NCBI RefSeq assembly: GCF_004151275.2
Contig: NZ_CP130821.1
Span: 2,604,001 to 2,668,000 of the forward strand
Origin: Flavobacterium dauae
GTDB lineage: Bacteria; Bacteroidota; Bacteroidia; Flavobacteriales; Flavobacteriaceae
Direction of reading: 5' to 3'
Length of the DNA: 64,000 nt
In this document: positions 41,950-50,853 of the stretch, one piece after another
Position numbering within the stretch: position 1 is the first letter of the stretch
How the letters are laid out: each line of letters begins with the position of its first letter
Notes under the pieces: generated by a model
Told to the model about the DNA's origin: nothing
Databases searched by the model: none
What the model saw: the letters and a program-made list of their open reading frames with translations, nothing else
Position numbers and translations under genes: made by a program

Positions 41950-42037
41950 AATCCCTCCGCCGGCATTATCCGGATCAGGTGCAGAACAAAGTTCGCGGGT
42001 ATCATCTCAGCCAATAGGGCACCCCGTTGCGGGTTCA
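41950..42037 (-). ncRNA. TPP (thi-box) riboswitch
   Basis: On the minus strand ACGGGGTGCCC and GGCTGAGATGATACCCGC are followed by CACCTGATCCGGATAATGCC and GGCGGAGGGATT. All conserved THI elements are present in order. It ends 34 nt before the pnuT ATG, close enough to sequester the start region. It should turn the pnuT-flavoprotein operon off when thiamine pyrophosphate is high. Confidence 0.95.
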
Positions 42038-42144
42038 AAGTTGGTGTTTTTTTTTGAGATTGAAAAGAAATTGAATAAAATTGTTATTTGTTGTATATAA
42101 CAAAAAATGATTAGTTTAGACGCAAATTACTTAAATATAATGCT

Positions 42145-43344
42145 ATGAGGAATGGAGTACTTTTTTTATTTATTTTAATTTATTCGATTAGTTTTTCACA
42201 AAAAAAGGTCAACCTTAATCAAGGAAAAATAAAACAAAATAAATACATAGAATCGGTAACGTATCAAAAAATTAAAAATAAGATTATTGTAGATGTTTCA
42301 ATTAATAACAAACCTTATAAGTTTTTGTTTGACACAGGTGCATCTTTTGCTATTTCTAAAAAACTTTATGAAGAATTAGATCTGCCGATTATTGAAACAA
42401 TAAACATAGAAGATGCTACGAGTAAAACAAATAAAATGACTGTTACAACATTGCCGGAGTTAAAATTAGGAAATCTTACCTTTTTAAATTCAACAGGAAT
42501 TGTTTTTGATGAATCAACTTCAGAAATTTTAAATTGCTTTGGTATAGACGGCTTTATTGGAAGCAATATGCTAAAAGAATCGGTTGTACAATTTGATGAT
42601 CTTAATAAAAAAATCATTATTACCAATCATATCCGAAATTTAAAGTTGAATAAAGAACTTCCTTATCAAACATTAGAATTGACTAAAAATCAAAGTAATC
42701 CATATATTATAGTAACATTAACGAAAAACGGAAAAGAAGCACACGATAGAGTTTTGTTTGATTCGGGTGCAGATAATTTTTATCAAATGTCAACAAAAGC
42801 ATTTAACTGGTTTAAAACAAATGCAGACGTTGTGAATGTTATTGCAGAAAGTAAAGGTTCGTTTACTTGGGGAGTTCACGGAATGGCGGCTGATGATCAA
42901 CAGTTTGTTTTACAAATTCCTCAGCTTAAGCTCAATAACAATCCTTTTGATACGATATATGTAACCACGAAAGGAGGAATAGAGTCTTTAATGGGAGCAG
43001 AAGTGTTGAAATACGGAAAAACTACATTAGATTATTCTAAAAAAAGATTTTATTTTGAACCTTACACTGATGTAAGCAAAGACGAACTCTCTGAAAAAAT
43101 ATGGGCTATTGCACCTACATTACAAAATAATAAAATGGTAGTTGGAGTAATTTGGGATAAAACTCTTGAAGGTCAAGTTAAATTAGGTGATGAGATTTTA
43201 AACTTCAACGGAATAAACTACCAATCTTTAGATTTTTGTGATATTGTTACGTCCGATAATAAATTTACAAACAATACAGCAGAAATAGAATTAAAAGATG
43301 TAGAAACCGGAGCTATAAAAAAAATAAATATTAAGAGATTGTAA
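42145..43344 (+). CDS. Retropepsin-like aspartyl protease with PDZ-like domain
   Basis: This is a 399-aa protein with a signal peptide (to about 19, SISFSQ). Two aspartate motifs sit in tandem pepsin-like halves: YKFLFDTGASFAIS (near 55-70) and DRVLFDSGADNFY (near 200). A C-terminal PDZ-like segment (about 315-395) has EGQVKLGDEILNFNGI. Such proteins occur in Bacteroidota envelopes; substrates are unknown. Both Asp-Thr/Ser-Gly signatures are intact. Confidence 0.85.
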   Translation: MRNGVLFLFILIYSISFSQKKVNLNQGKIKQNKYIESVTYQKIKNKIIVDVSINNKPYKFLFDTGASFAISKKLYEELDLPIIETINIEDATSKTNKMTVTTLPELKLGNLTFLNSTGIVFDESTSEILNCFGIDGFIGSNMLKESVVQFDDLNKKIIITNHIRNLKLNKELPYQTLELTKNQSNPYIIVTLTKNGKEAHDRVLFDSGADNFYQMSTKAFNWFKTNADVVNVIAESKGSFTWGVHGMAADDQQFVLQIPQLKLNNNPFDTIYVTTKGGIESLMGAEVLKYGKTTLDYSKKRFYFEPYTDVSKDELSEKIWAIAPTLQNNKMVVGVIWDKTLEGQVKLGDEILNFNGINYQSLDFCDIVTSDNKFTNNTAEIELKDVETGAIKKINIKRL

Positions 43345-43431
43345 GCTGTGGCGTTTAATAGAATATCTAAAGAATTAAAATTCATTATAGAAATAGAATA
43401 ATAAAACGTAGTTTTACAAAAACCGAAAACA

Positions 43432-43626
43432 ATGTCTATAAAAACAATTTTAAAAATTGCATTAGTGCCTATTTGGCTCTTGTTTTTTCTGTTTGCCATA
43501 CAATATATTTTTGGTTTAATCAGCGAACCTAATTCTTTACACGTTTTTTATGGCGTTGTTTTATTGTGTTTATTAATAGGCGTAACCTTATTTTTAATTT
43601 TCAAAATGTATTTAAAAGATGAATAA
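43432..43626 (+). CDS. Small two-TM membrane protein
   Basis: This is a 64-aa protein with TM segments at about 8-27 and 39-58 (VFYGVVLLCLLIGVTLFLIF). Its end overlaps the prohibitin-like gene by 8 nt in another frame, which argues that it is real and co-translated. No family recognised. Confidence 0.65.
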   Translation: MSIKTILKIALVPIWLLFFLFAIQYIFGLISEPNSLHVFYGVVLLCLLIGVTLFLIFKMYLKDE

Positions 43627-44413
43627 AAAAGTACTAAAATTAGTAATTGGCGGAGCAATTGCTTTCTTCGGATTTATTCTTGCACTAACCTGTACCGAAC
43701 GTATTGATGCAGGTCATGAAGGATTATTAGTAAAAATGTACGGTTCTGATAAAGGTGTTCAAGACGTGGCATTAGTAACGGGGCGTGTTTGGTATAATCC
43801 GTTAACCGAGCAGGTTTTTGAAATTCCTACGTATGTGCAAACCGTAAATTATCAATCTTTTACAGTTAATGCCAAAGACGGTTCTGTGTTTACAGTTGAT
43901 CCAACGATTTCCTTAAAAGTGATCGACGGTCAATCGCCCAAAATTTTTAAAAAATATAGAAAAAGAATCAACGAAGTGTTAGAAAACACATTGGTTAACC
44001 ATATTAAAGATGTTTACAGAATAGAATTTAATAAATTTACAACAGATCAAATTATTAGTGGTCGCGAAGCTTTTGAAAATGGCGTACAATTAAAAATGAA
44101 TGTTTTTTTAAAGGGTGAAGGATTTGTTTTGGAACAATTAACCAGTGGCATACAATATCCCGAAATAATTACCAAGGCAATTAATGCTAAAAATGCGGCA
44201 GTACAAGAAGCTCAAAGAGTAGAAAACGAATTGAAAGTAGCCGAAGCAAATGCCCGTAAATTAATTGTACAAGCCGAAGCCGAGGCAAAAGCAAACGAGT
44301 TACGCAAACAATCGTTAAATCAACTTTTAATTCAACAACAGTTTATTGAAAAATGGGACGGAAAAACGGCTATTTACGGCAATGCACCTTCGTTTTTTAA
44401 AACAGTAGATTAG
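43619..44413 (+). CDS. Prohibitin/SPFH-family membrane protein
   Basis: This is a 264-aa protein with one N-terminal TM (VIGGAIAFFGFILALTC), an SPFH/Band 7 domain at about 28-190 (ERIDAGHEGLLVKMYG), and a coiled coil with an Ala/Glu-rich stretch (VENELKVAEANARKLIVQAE). Such proteins form membrane rings or rafts and often modulate proteases. It is coupled to the small membrane protein upstream. Confidence 0.88.
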   Translation: MNKKVLKLVIGGAIAFFGFILALTCTERIDAGHEGLLVKMYGSDKGVQDVALVTGRVWYNPLTEQVFEIPTYVQTVNYQSFTVNAKDGSVFTVDPTISLKVIDGQSPKIFKKYRKRINEVLENTLVNHIKDVYRIEFNKFTTDQIISGREAFENGVQLKMNVFLKGEGFVLEQLTSGIQYPEIITKAINAKNAAVQEAQRVENELKVAEANARKLIVQAEAEAKANELRKQSLNQLLIQQQFIEKWDGKTAIYGNAPSFFKTVD

Positions 44414-44460
44414 TTTTGGGAAAACAATTTTTATTAAAATTTAAAAGATTTCTCAATAAT

Positions 44461-44476
44461 CCCGATAGCTATCGGG
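44461..44476. repeat. Palindromic intergenic repeat CCCGATAGCTATCGGG
   Basis: A perfect 16-bp palindrome. A near copy (CCCGATAGCTACCGGGG) is at 49501-49517. This motif is a dispersed intergenic element in flavobacteria. Confidence 0.75.
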
Positions 44477-44505
44477 TACGAAATGATAAAATACTCAAAA
44501 AGATA

Positions 44506-44537
44506 AAATCCCTTTTTCATTTTGAAAAAGGGATTTT
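44506..44537. terminator. Bidirectional terminator between prohibitin-like gene and recA
   Basis: AAATCCCTTTTTC pairs with GAAAAAGGGATTT around ATTTT; T runs on both sides. Confidence 0.85.
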
Positions 44538-44543
44538 TCTTTC

Positions 44544-45551
44544 TTAAGCATTTTGCTGTTCTTTAATATGTTGTTTAATGCGTTCTTCTAATTCTTCCTG
44601 AAGTTCCGGATTGTCTTTAATCAAACCTTTAACAGCATCGCGACCTTGCCCTAATTTGGTGTCGCCGTAGCTGAACCAAGATCCCGATTTTTTCACGATT
44701 TCAAAATCAACCGCCAAATCTAAAATTTCACCAGTTTTCGAAATTCCTTCGCCATACATAATGTCAAATTCTGCGGTACGGAAAGGCGGTGCCACTTTAT
44801 TTTTAATGATTTTTACTTTGGTACGGTTACCCATTACGTTATCGCCATCTTTAATTTGTGTCGATTTACGAATATCTAAACGAACCGAAGCGTAAAATTT
44901 CAATGCGTTACCACCGGTTGTAGTTTCAGGATTTCCGAACATAACCCCGATTTTTTCACGTAACTGATTAATAAAGAATACGGTACAATTTGTTTTAGAA
45001 ATGGTAGCAGTTAATTTTCGTAACGCTTGCGACATCAATCGGGCGTGTAACCCCATTTTAGAATCGCCCATTTCGCCTTCGATTTCACTTTTTGGCGTTA
45101 AAGCAGCAACCGAGTCAATTACAACCAAATCAATCGCTCCCGAACGAATCAGGTTTTCTGCAATTTCCAATGCTTGCTCTCCGTTATCTGGTTGCGAAAT
45201 TATCAAGTTATCAATATCAACACCTAATTTTTGTGCATAAAAACGGTCAAAAGCGTGTTCGGCATCAATAAAGGCAGCAATTCCACCGGCTTTTTGTGCT
45301 TCGGCAATGGCGTGTAAGGTCAATGTGGTTTTACCAGACGATTCCGGTCCGTAAATTTCAATGATTCTACCGCGTGGATAACCCATCACGCCCAAAGCTA
45401 AATCCAAACCTAAAGACCCTGAAGGAATGGCTTCTACTTCTTCCACGGCACTATCGCCCAGTTTCATTACGGTTCCCTTGCCGTATGTTTTGTCTAATTT
45501 ATCTAGCGTAAGCTGTAATGCTTTCAATTTTGCTTCTCTGTCTGCACTCAT
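44544..45551 (-). CDS. recA: Recombinase RecA
   Basis: This is a 335-aa protein. Walker A GPESSGKT is at 68-75, and Walker B is in [22 protein letters not shown]. The L2 loop has [22 protein letters not shown]. It promotes homologous pairing and cleavage of LexA-type repressors. Length is normal, C-terminus acidic/lysine-mixed. No SOS box was identified upstream. Confidence 0.98.
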   Translation of the reverse strand: MSADREAKLKALQLTLDKLDKTYGKGTVMKLGDSAVEEVEAIPSGSLGLDLALGVMGYPRGRIIEIYGPESSGKTTLTLHAIAEAQKAGGIAAFIDAEHAFDRFYAQKLGVDIDNLIISQPDNGEQALEIAENLIRSGAIDLVVIDSVAALTPKSEIEGEMGDSKMGLHARLMSQALRKLTATISKTNCTVFFINQLREKIGVMFGNPETTTGGNALKFYASVRLDIRKSTQIKDGDNVMGNRTKVKIIKNKVAPPFRTAEFDIMYGEGISKTGEILDLAVDFEIVKKSGSWFSYGDTKLGQGRDAVKGLIKDNPELQEELEERIKQHIKEQQNA

Positions 45552-45690
45552 AATCTTTTCTCTTATTTTTAAAGGTAAAAATACCTTTTTTTATTGAATT
45601 ATTATTGTTTTCAAGGTTTAAAAATGGATTGTTTTTTGCTTTTAAAAGATCCTTTTTGTACCTTAACAACTAAAAATTAAAATTATAGTT

Positions 45691-46569
45691 ATGAAAAAGA
45701 TGATTTTATGGGTGGGGTTTATCTCTTTCCTGACCATTTTCAGTTGCAAAGATATGACTGAAAAACGACAAGAAACGTCGTTAGAAAAAAAATTAGAACG
45801 AAAATACGAAAAAGCTCAGGATTATACCTATACCAATTGGGTGCTGAAAAGCAGCGATTCGGTTCGGAAAGTATTTAAAGAAAAGTTCACTTCGGCAGAA
45901 TTAACTACTATTGTGGCACTGAACCGCGTAGATAAAAGCACTTTTACAAGTGTTGATACGCTGCTGATTCCCGATCAGTTTGATGATGATTTTTTGGCTT
46001 ATTCCCCTTTTCCTTATACATTAATGAATGCGAAAGACATTAAAAAACTCGCGATTTTTTCGTATCCGATACAAGCTTATGGATTGTATGAAAATGGAGA
46101 ATTGATTAAATGGGGACCATCTAGTATGGGATCAAAAGAACATTTAACGCAAACAGGTTTATATTTTACGAATTGGAAAGGGGAAGAAGTAATCAGTACG
46201 TTTGACGACGAATGGGTATTGCGTTGGAATTTTAATATTCAGAACGAAGAAGGAATTGGCTGGCATCAGTACCAGTTACCGGGTTATCCTGCATCACATT
46301 CGTGCCTGCGTTTGTTAGAAAGCGATGCAAAATTTATGTACGATTGGGCAGACGAATGGATTTTAGCCGATAAAGAAACTGTAAAAGCAAAAGGAACTCC
46401 GGTTATTGTTTATGGCGAATATGCTTTTGAAGGAAGACGTCCATGGTTGGATTTGGCTAAAGATTCACATGCAAACGATATTTCTAAAGAAGAATTAGAT
46501 CAAATTGTAAAAAAATACCAGTCAGAGATTTTAAAAGAACAGAAAAACAGGGCTTTGATTCAACAATAA
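45691..46569 (+). CDS. L,D-transpeptidase (YkuD-like) lipoprotein, copy 1
   Basis: This is a 292-aa protein with a lipobox (TIFSCKD). The YkuD domain is at about 110-265 (IFSYPIQAYGLYENGELIKWGPSSMG, and the catalytic H-x-C signature ASHSCLRLL). The usual SHGC is SHSC here; the catalytic Cys and His remain. Such enzymes cross-link meso-DAP residues or attach proteins to peptidoglycan. It is followed by a paralogue of the same layout. Confidence 0.85.
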   Translation: MKKMILWVGFISFLTIFSCKDMTEKRQETSLEKKLERKYEKAQDYTYTNWVLKSSDSVRKVFKEKFTSAELTTIVALNRVDKSTFTSVDTLLIPDQFDDDFLAYSPFPYTLMNAKDIKKLAIFSYPIQAYGLYENGELIKWGPSSMGSKEHLTQTGLYFTNWKGEEVISTFDDEWVLRWNFNIQNEEGIGWHQYQLPGYPASHSCLRLLESDAKFMYDWADEWILADKETVKAKGTPVIVYGEYAFEGRRPWLDLAKDSHANDISKEELDQIVKKYQSEILKEQKNRALIQQ

Positions 46570-46639
46570 AAAATTCTTTTTAGGTCATTTTTTTCAATAA
46601 TTCAGTTAATTTTTTAGTATCTTCGTTTAAAAATTGAAA

Positions 46640-47716
46640 ATGAAGAAAATATTACTGATTGTGGTTTTATTTGCATTGCTTTTTTCATGTAAGAAAGAAA
46701 GCCCAAACACTGATAATGTTTCAATTGACACTGATACTTTAGAAAAAATTGATACAGAACAGTTGCGTATTGATTCTTTGCGAATGGTTCGCCAAGACAG
46801 TCTTGCACAGGTTCATAAAGATAGTTTAGAACAAGTTAAAAAAGATAGCTTGCAAAATCTTATTGTTCAAAAAAGAAAACAAAAAAAGTACGAGGTTTTT
46901 AAAGGAGCATCTTTTAGTTATTGGCCAATAAAAGCCAGCGATTCTATACGTAAACTTTTTTACAACACTTTTAATAAAGAACAGCAATATGTCATTGCTG
47001 CACTAAACCGTATTGATACAGACCACATTAAAACGCGCGACACGCTTATTGTTCCGAACGATTTTAAAGAATCGTTTATAGATTACACGCCTTTTCCGCG
47101 TAAGTTGGATAATTTAACCGAAGTTGCTAAAATCATTATTTTTTCATATCCTATTCAGGCTTACGGAGTTTATGAAAACGGAAATTTAATTAAATGGGGG
47201 CCAACAAATATGGGTAAACAATCGGCACAAACGCCGCGTGGTTTGTTCTTTACCAACTGGAAAGGCAGAAAAGTTACAAGTACCGTTGACGACGAATGGA
47301 TTTTAAACTGGAATTTCAACATTAGCAATAAAGGAGGTGTTGGTTGGCATCAGTATGCACTGCCAGGGTATCCTGCCTCACATTCTTGTTTACGTTTGTT
47401 AAATGCCGATGCCCAATGGTTATACAACTGGGCAGATCAGTGGGTGTTGTCAGATAAAAACACCGTAAAAGTAAAGGGTACGCCTGTTATTGTTTATGGC
47501 GATTATAAATTTGGTGTTAAAGGCATTTGGTATCAATTAGTTGAATATCCTGAAATAACAACTATTAAAAAAACAGCATTAGAAGCTATTGCAGAGCCTT
47601 ATGTAGCTGAAATTTTAAATCAGCAAACCATCCGCGATGAGTATATTAAAAACAAAACTCCAATAACCGAAGAAAAAATAGATTCTTTGAAAGTAGTGAA
47701 AGATACTCTTAATTAG
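46640..47716 (+). CDS. L,D-transpeptidase (YkuD-like) lipoprotein, copy 2
   Basis: This is a 358-aa protein from the ATG at 46640; a TTG at 46634 was not chosen. Lipobox LLFSCKK. Before the enzymatic domain is a heptad-like repeat (IDSLRMVRQDSLAQ, VHKDSLEQVKKDSLQN), probably a coiled-coil spacer that copy 1 lacks. The YkuD domain is closely similar to copy 1 with the same SHSC variation (PASHSCLRLL). A near -7 box TATCTTCG is at 46619-46626. Confidence 0.85.
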   Translation: MKKILLIVVLFALLFSCKKESPNTDNVSIDTDTLEKIDTEQLRIDSLRMVRQDSLAQVHKDSLEQVKKDSLQNLIVQKRKQKKYEVFKGASFSYWPIKASDSIRKLFYNTFNKEQQYVIAALNRIDTDHIKTRDTLIVPNDFKESFIDYTPFPRKLDNLTEVAKIIIFSYPIQAYGVYENGNLIKWGPTNMGKQSAQTPRGLFFTNWKGRKVTSTVDDEWILNWNFNISNKGGVGWHQYALPGYPASHSCLRLLNADAQWLYNWADQWVLSDKNTVKVKGTPVIVYGDYKFGVKGIWYQLVEYPEITTIKKTALEAIAEPYVAEILNQQTIRDEYIKNKTPITEEKIDSLKVVKDTLN

Positions 47717-47784
47717 ATTAAATTCAAATTAAGCTCGGTTTTATTGTGGTATTTATTCTTTTTGTAATTTTAAAATAAAAAATT

Positions 47785-48198
47785 ATGAAAAAAAATGTGG
47801 TTTTTATATGTAGCTTTTTGTTGGTGGGTCTTTTGTTAATGTCTTTCAACAACAATTTTCAGAATAATTCTTACCAGGATATTTCTAAAGATGGTTTTAA
47901 AAACCTAAAAGTATTGCCGCAAGATATTTCAAAAGACAGTCTAATGGCGTTGATGAAAGGTTATAACCAAGCGTTGGGTGTAAAGTGCAATCATTGCCAT
48001 ACAATGGATAAATCGTCAGACGACAAACACGAAAAAGAAATTGCCCGCCACATGATTAAATTTACAAATGAGTTAAATGCAAAAGAATTTGCACCAATTG
48101 GCGATCAATACAAAAATGCCATTGAATGCGCTACGTGTCACCGCGGATCTACAAAACCAATGAGCGATACCAAAGCTTTTATGAGCGAAAAAAAATAA
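47785..48198 (+). CDS. Diheme cytochrome c (reaction-centre cytochrome-like)
   Basis: This is a 137-aa exported protein (N-terminal signal/anchor to about 22). There are two CxxCH haem motifs, KCNHCH near 73 and CATCH near 119, in the arrangement of the photosynthetic reaction centre cytochrome-like family found widely in non-photosynthetic Bacteroidota. Methionines between and after the motifs could be axial ligands. Electron partner unknown. Confidence 0.87.
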   Translation: MKKNVVFICSFLLVGLLLMSFNNNFQNNSYQDISKDGFKNLKVLPQDISKDSLMALMKGYNQALGVKCNHCHTMDKSSDDKHEKEIARHMIKFTNELNAKEFAPIGDQYKNAIECATCHRGSTKPMSDTKAFMSEKK

Positions 48199-48251
48199 TA
48201 TTGCTTATTTTTTAAGTAAATTAACAAGAACTGTTTAAAAAGATGTAAAAT

Positions 48252-48287
48252 TCACTGAATAAATTATTTTGTTCAGTGATTTTTTTT
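48252..48287 (+). terminator. Terminator after the cytochrome gene
   Basis: TCACTGAA (48252-48259) pairs with TTCAGTGA (48272-48279), followed by eight T. Confidence 0.8.
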
Positions 48288-48325
48288 GTTACATTTACAT
48301 ATATAAACTTGTAAATTAACAAATT

Positions 48326-48781
48326 ATGAAAAAAAATACATATTTATTGGGTCTTGTTTTTGTACTTTTTATAGGCGTGTTTTTTGTTTCTTGCGATTTT
48401 ATGGACGATCATATAAAAAATCCAGGAACAACAACCTGTGATAAAAGTGCTGTTGAAGATGCAACAAGATTTAATCAAGTTTCAACAAATAATTATACAA
48501 TTACCAATGTTGTTTTAAATGGCAATTGTTTAGAAATAACGGTTTCTTCAAGTGGTTGTAATCCTAATAATTGGGATATGAATTTCGTAGCATCTGAAGT
48601 TGTTGTTGAAACCTTACCAAATCAATGGAATGCAAAAGTAGAGTTAATAAACAATGAAGCCTGCCAAGCAGTTTTTCAAAAAACCGTTTCATTTGATTTA
48701 AAGGATTTTCAATGGACAGGGCAAAACCAAGTACTATTAAATATTGATGGTTGGAATACTCCAATTCTTTATCAATATTAG
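48326..48781 (+). CDS. Predicted lipoprotein of unknown function
   Basis: This is a 151-aa protein with a lipobox (FFVSCDF). The mature part is beta-rich with three further Cys (TCDKSAV, NCLEITVSSSGC, NEACQAVF). No family recognised. Next to decayed transposon DNA. Confidence 0.7.
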   Translation: MKKNTYLLGLVFVLFIGVFFVSCDFMDDHIKNPGTTTCDKSAVEDATRFNQVSTNNYTITNVVLNGNCLEITVSSSGCNPNNWDMNFVASEVVVETLPNQWNAKVELINNEACQAVFQKTVSFDLKDFQWTGQNQVLLNIDGWNTPILYQY

Positions 48782-48783
48782 GC

Positions 48784-49445
48784 ACTATAACAAAACTCAT
48801 TAAAATATCGCTCAATATTTCTTTGACACTAACCGATGAATATGTTGTTCTTATCCAGGTTTTAATTTGATGTATCATGGTGTCTAAAGCTTTGAAATTG
48901 ACACTTGGCTCACTAGGGATTTGTGTAAATTATAATCTTAGGCAATCGGTCTGTATCCTTTCCAGTTGTCAGTAGTTATTGTTGTTTCTTTACTGATATG
49001 ATTATCGAATATTTTCTTTAGGGATTTTTTGCTGAAAAATCGTTTATTTTTAAAGCATAAAATCGTTTTACTTTCCTATCATAGGTAAATTCTACAGCAC
49101 AAACAGGCTTTTTCTTTTTACTGCCCTAGCTTCGTCCTTGTTTGGATTCTTCATGTTTTCCAACTACAAATTCATCCACATGTACAATTCTATCAATTGG
49201 ATTATTATCACTAGATTTCATAGCTTCTCTCACCTTGTGCATAAACAATCTTGCTGTACTTTCCTAAACTCCATAGCACACACTCATTTGCATCGCCAAA
49301 AGTCTTTTTGCGGTAGTTAACATTTCAAAACAAATGAAAAATGCTTTTCTTAAGCTAAATTTCACTTTAAAAATCTTTTCGGGTAAACTTATATCAATTC
49401 CGTTTAATTTATAATCAGCATGATATTGAAATAATTTAAACTTTT
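48784..49445 (-). pseudogene. Decayed IS1595/ISXO2-type transposase
   Basis: Minus-strand translation in shifting frames gives FSLRKAFFICFEMLTTAKR, then ARLFMHKVREAMKSS, HVDEFVVGKHEESKQGRS, KKKKPVCAVEFTYDRKVKRF, TTDNWKGYRPI and TWIRTTYSS. These follow the order of the ISXO2-like DDE transposases (zinc-ribbon downstream helix, first Asp in VDE, Asp in TTDxWKGY). At least four stops or frame changes separate them. Ends of the IS were not resolved. Confidence 0.8.
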
Positions 49446-49500
49446 GTAATCAAAGCAAACAACTTGTAAGCTATTGAAAATAAATTTCTAACCACATAAC

Positions 49501-49517
49501 CCCGATAGCTACCGGGG
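49501..49517. repeat. Palindromic intergenic repeat, second copy
   Basis: CCCGATAGCTACCGGGG, one mismatch from the palindrome at 44461-44476. Confidence 0.7.
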
Positions 49518-49856
49518 CAGAAAATACAGGTTTTAAGAGTTCGCATAAATACACATAATCCGAATTTTATTGATATTTCATTAATATTCAACACATTACA
49601 AGCGTTAACTAATCCTGCAAGGTCTTTTTTTGACCTTGTAGGTATAAATTATTAAAAAAATAAAGCTACGAGGTTTTAAAAACCTTGCAGCATCCAAACA
49701 ATTCTTTAAAAATCAACAATTTATTATTCGAACTTAGGTACCTAAAACTACTTTTGTAAATTAAGTCATAAATACTATGTTTTTACGTGGTTTGTTAATT
49801 GTTTTTTTGATTTTCAGTATCAAATAAGTTTAAACAACTTATAAAACACAAAAAAA

Positions 49857-49884
49857 CCTTTATCAATTAAGATAAAGGCTTTTT
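49857..49884 (-). terminator. Terminator of the ATP synthase operon
   Basis: CCTTTATC (49857-49864) pairs with GATAAAGG (49871-49878); T runs on both strands. It lies 27 bp after the atpG stop. Confidence 0.8.
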
Positions 49885-49904
49885 TATATATAACTAAAAT
49901 TAGA

Positions 49905-50765
49905 TTAATTATTTAAGGCTTCGGCACCACCAACGATTTCTAAGATTTCGTTTGTAATAGCAGCCTGACGTGCTTTGTTATACGTTAATTTTAACTGATC
50001 GCGTAAATCTTTTGCGTTGTCGGTTGCTTTGTGCATAGCCGTCATACGTGCACCGTGCTCAGCCGCATTAGAGTCTAACACTGCTTTGTACAACTGCGTT
50101 TTTAACGATGTTGGGATTAAATTTAAAATGATTTCTTCTTTAGAAGGCTCATAAATATAATCTACTGCTGCGTTTGAAGCTTTTTCAATTGGTTTTAACG
50201 GCAAAAACTGCTCTGTTTGTACAATTTGCGTTGCAGCGTTTTTAAACTGATTGTAAACTAATTCTACTTTATCATACGCACCTTCAATAAAAGCATCCAT
50301 GATTTGCTGTGCTACTGCTTCCACATTCACAAACGTTAAAGCATCGAACAAATCACTACGGTTAGCTAAAACGGTTTCGGTTTTTCCAACAATATCGTAA
50401 CCTTTTTTACCAATTGTTAATACATCAACATTTTTACCCGCATACGTTGTATCAATTAGTGTACGTGTTGCTTTAATCACGTTTGCATTAAAAGCACCAC
50501 ACAATCCGCGGTTTGATGTAATTACCACCAATAAAACCTTGTTAACTTCACGTTGTTCAGCGTAAACACCTGCTGCATCGCCTTCCAGTGTTGAGCTGAT
50601 GTTTTGAATTAATTCGGTTAATTTCTCTGCATACGGACGCATAGCTGTAATAGCATCTTGTGCCTTTTTTAATTTTGCAGCCGAAACCATTTTCATAGCA
50701 GAAGTAATCTGCATAGTAGATGATACCGAATTGATTCTGTTACGTATTTCTTTTAAGTTTGCCAT
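49905..50765 (-). CDS. atpG: ATP synthase F1 subunit gamma
   Basis: This is a 286-aa protein with the gamma signature at both ends: N-terminal helix NLKEIRNRINSVSSTMQITSA, central ITSNRGLCGAFN, and the C-terminal helix ARQAAITNEILEIVGGAEAL. It is the central rotor stalk of F1. Last gene of the operon. Confidence 0.97.
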   Translation of the reverse strand: MANLKEIRNRINSVSSTMQITSAMKMVSAAKLKKAQDAITAMRPYAEKLTELIQNISSTLEGDAAGVYAEQREVNKVLLVVITSNRGLCGAFNANVIKATRTLIDTTYAGKNVDVLTIGKKGYDIVGKTETVLANRSDLFDALTFVNVEAVAQQIMDAFIEGAYDKVELVYNQFKNAATQIVQTEQFLPLKPIEKASNAAVDYIYEPSKEEIILNLIPTSLKTQLYKAVLDSNAAEHGARMTAMHKATDNAKDLRDQLKLTYNKARQAAITNEILEIVGGAEALNN

Positions 50766-50774
50766 TTTTTAAAA

Positions 50775-50845
50775 TGTATATTGTAAAATTGTATATTGTA
50801 AAGGCATCTAAATTAGCTTGATACATTTTACAATATACAATATAC
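50775..50845. repeat. Inverted repeat between atpA and atpG
   Basis: TGTATATTGTAAAA (50775-50788) and TGTATATTGTAAA (50790-50802) are tandem; TTTTACAATATACA (50826-50839) and overlapping CAATATAC (to 50845) are their reverse complements. The transcript could fold into a long AU-rich stem between the two cistrons. Confidence 0.75.
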
Positions 50846-50853
50846 TTTTAAAA

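Larger units (their letters stand above)
49446..49904. other. Intergenic region before atpG's 3' end
   Basis: No gene. It holds the palindromic repeat at 49501-49517, repeats based on AACCTTGCAGG-type sequence (GCAAGGTC...GACCTTGTAGG near 49613-49640 and GAGGTTTT...AAAACCTTGCAGC near 49670-49690), and the atp terminator. A similar ACCTTACAGGTTTT motif lies at 24914-24930. Confidence 0.55.

Noticed and set aside
48784..48878. 104-aa minus-strand ORF at 48564-48878 as a real gene
   Set aside because: Its start is transposase debris (TWIRTTYSS) and the rest is antisense to the lipoprotein gene at 48326-48781.
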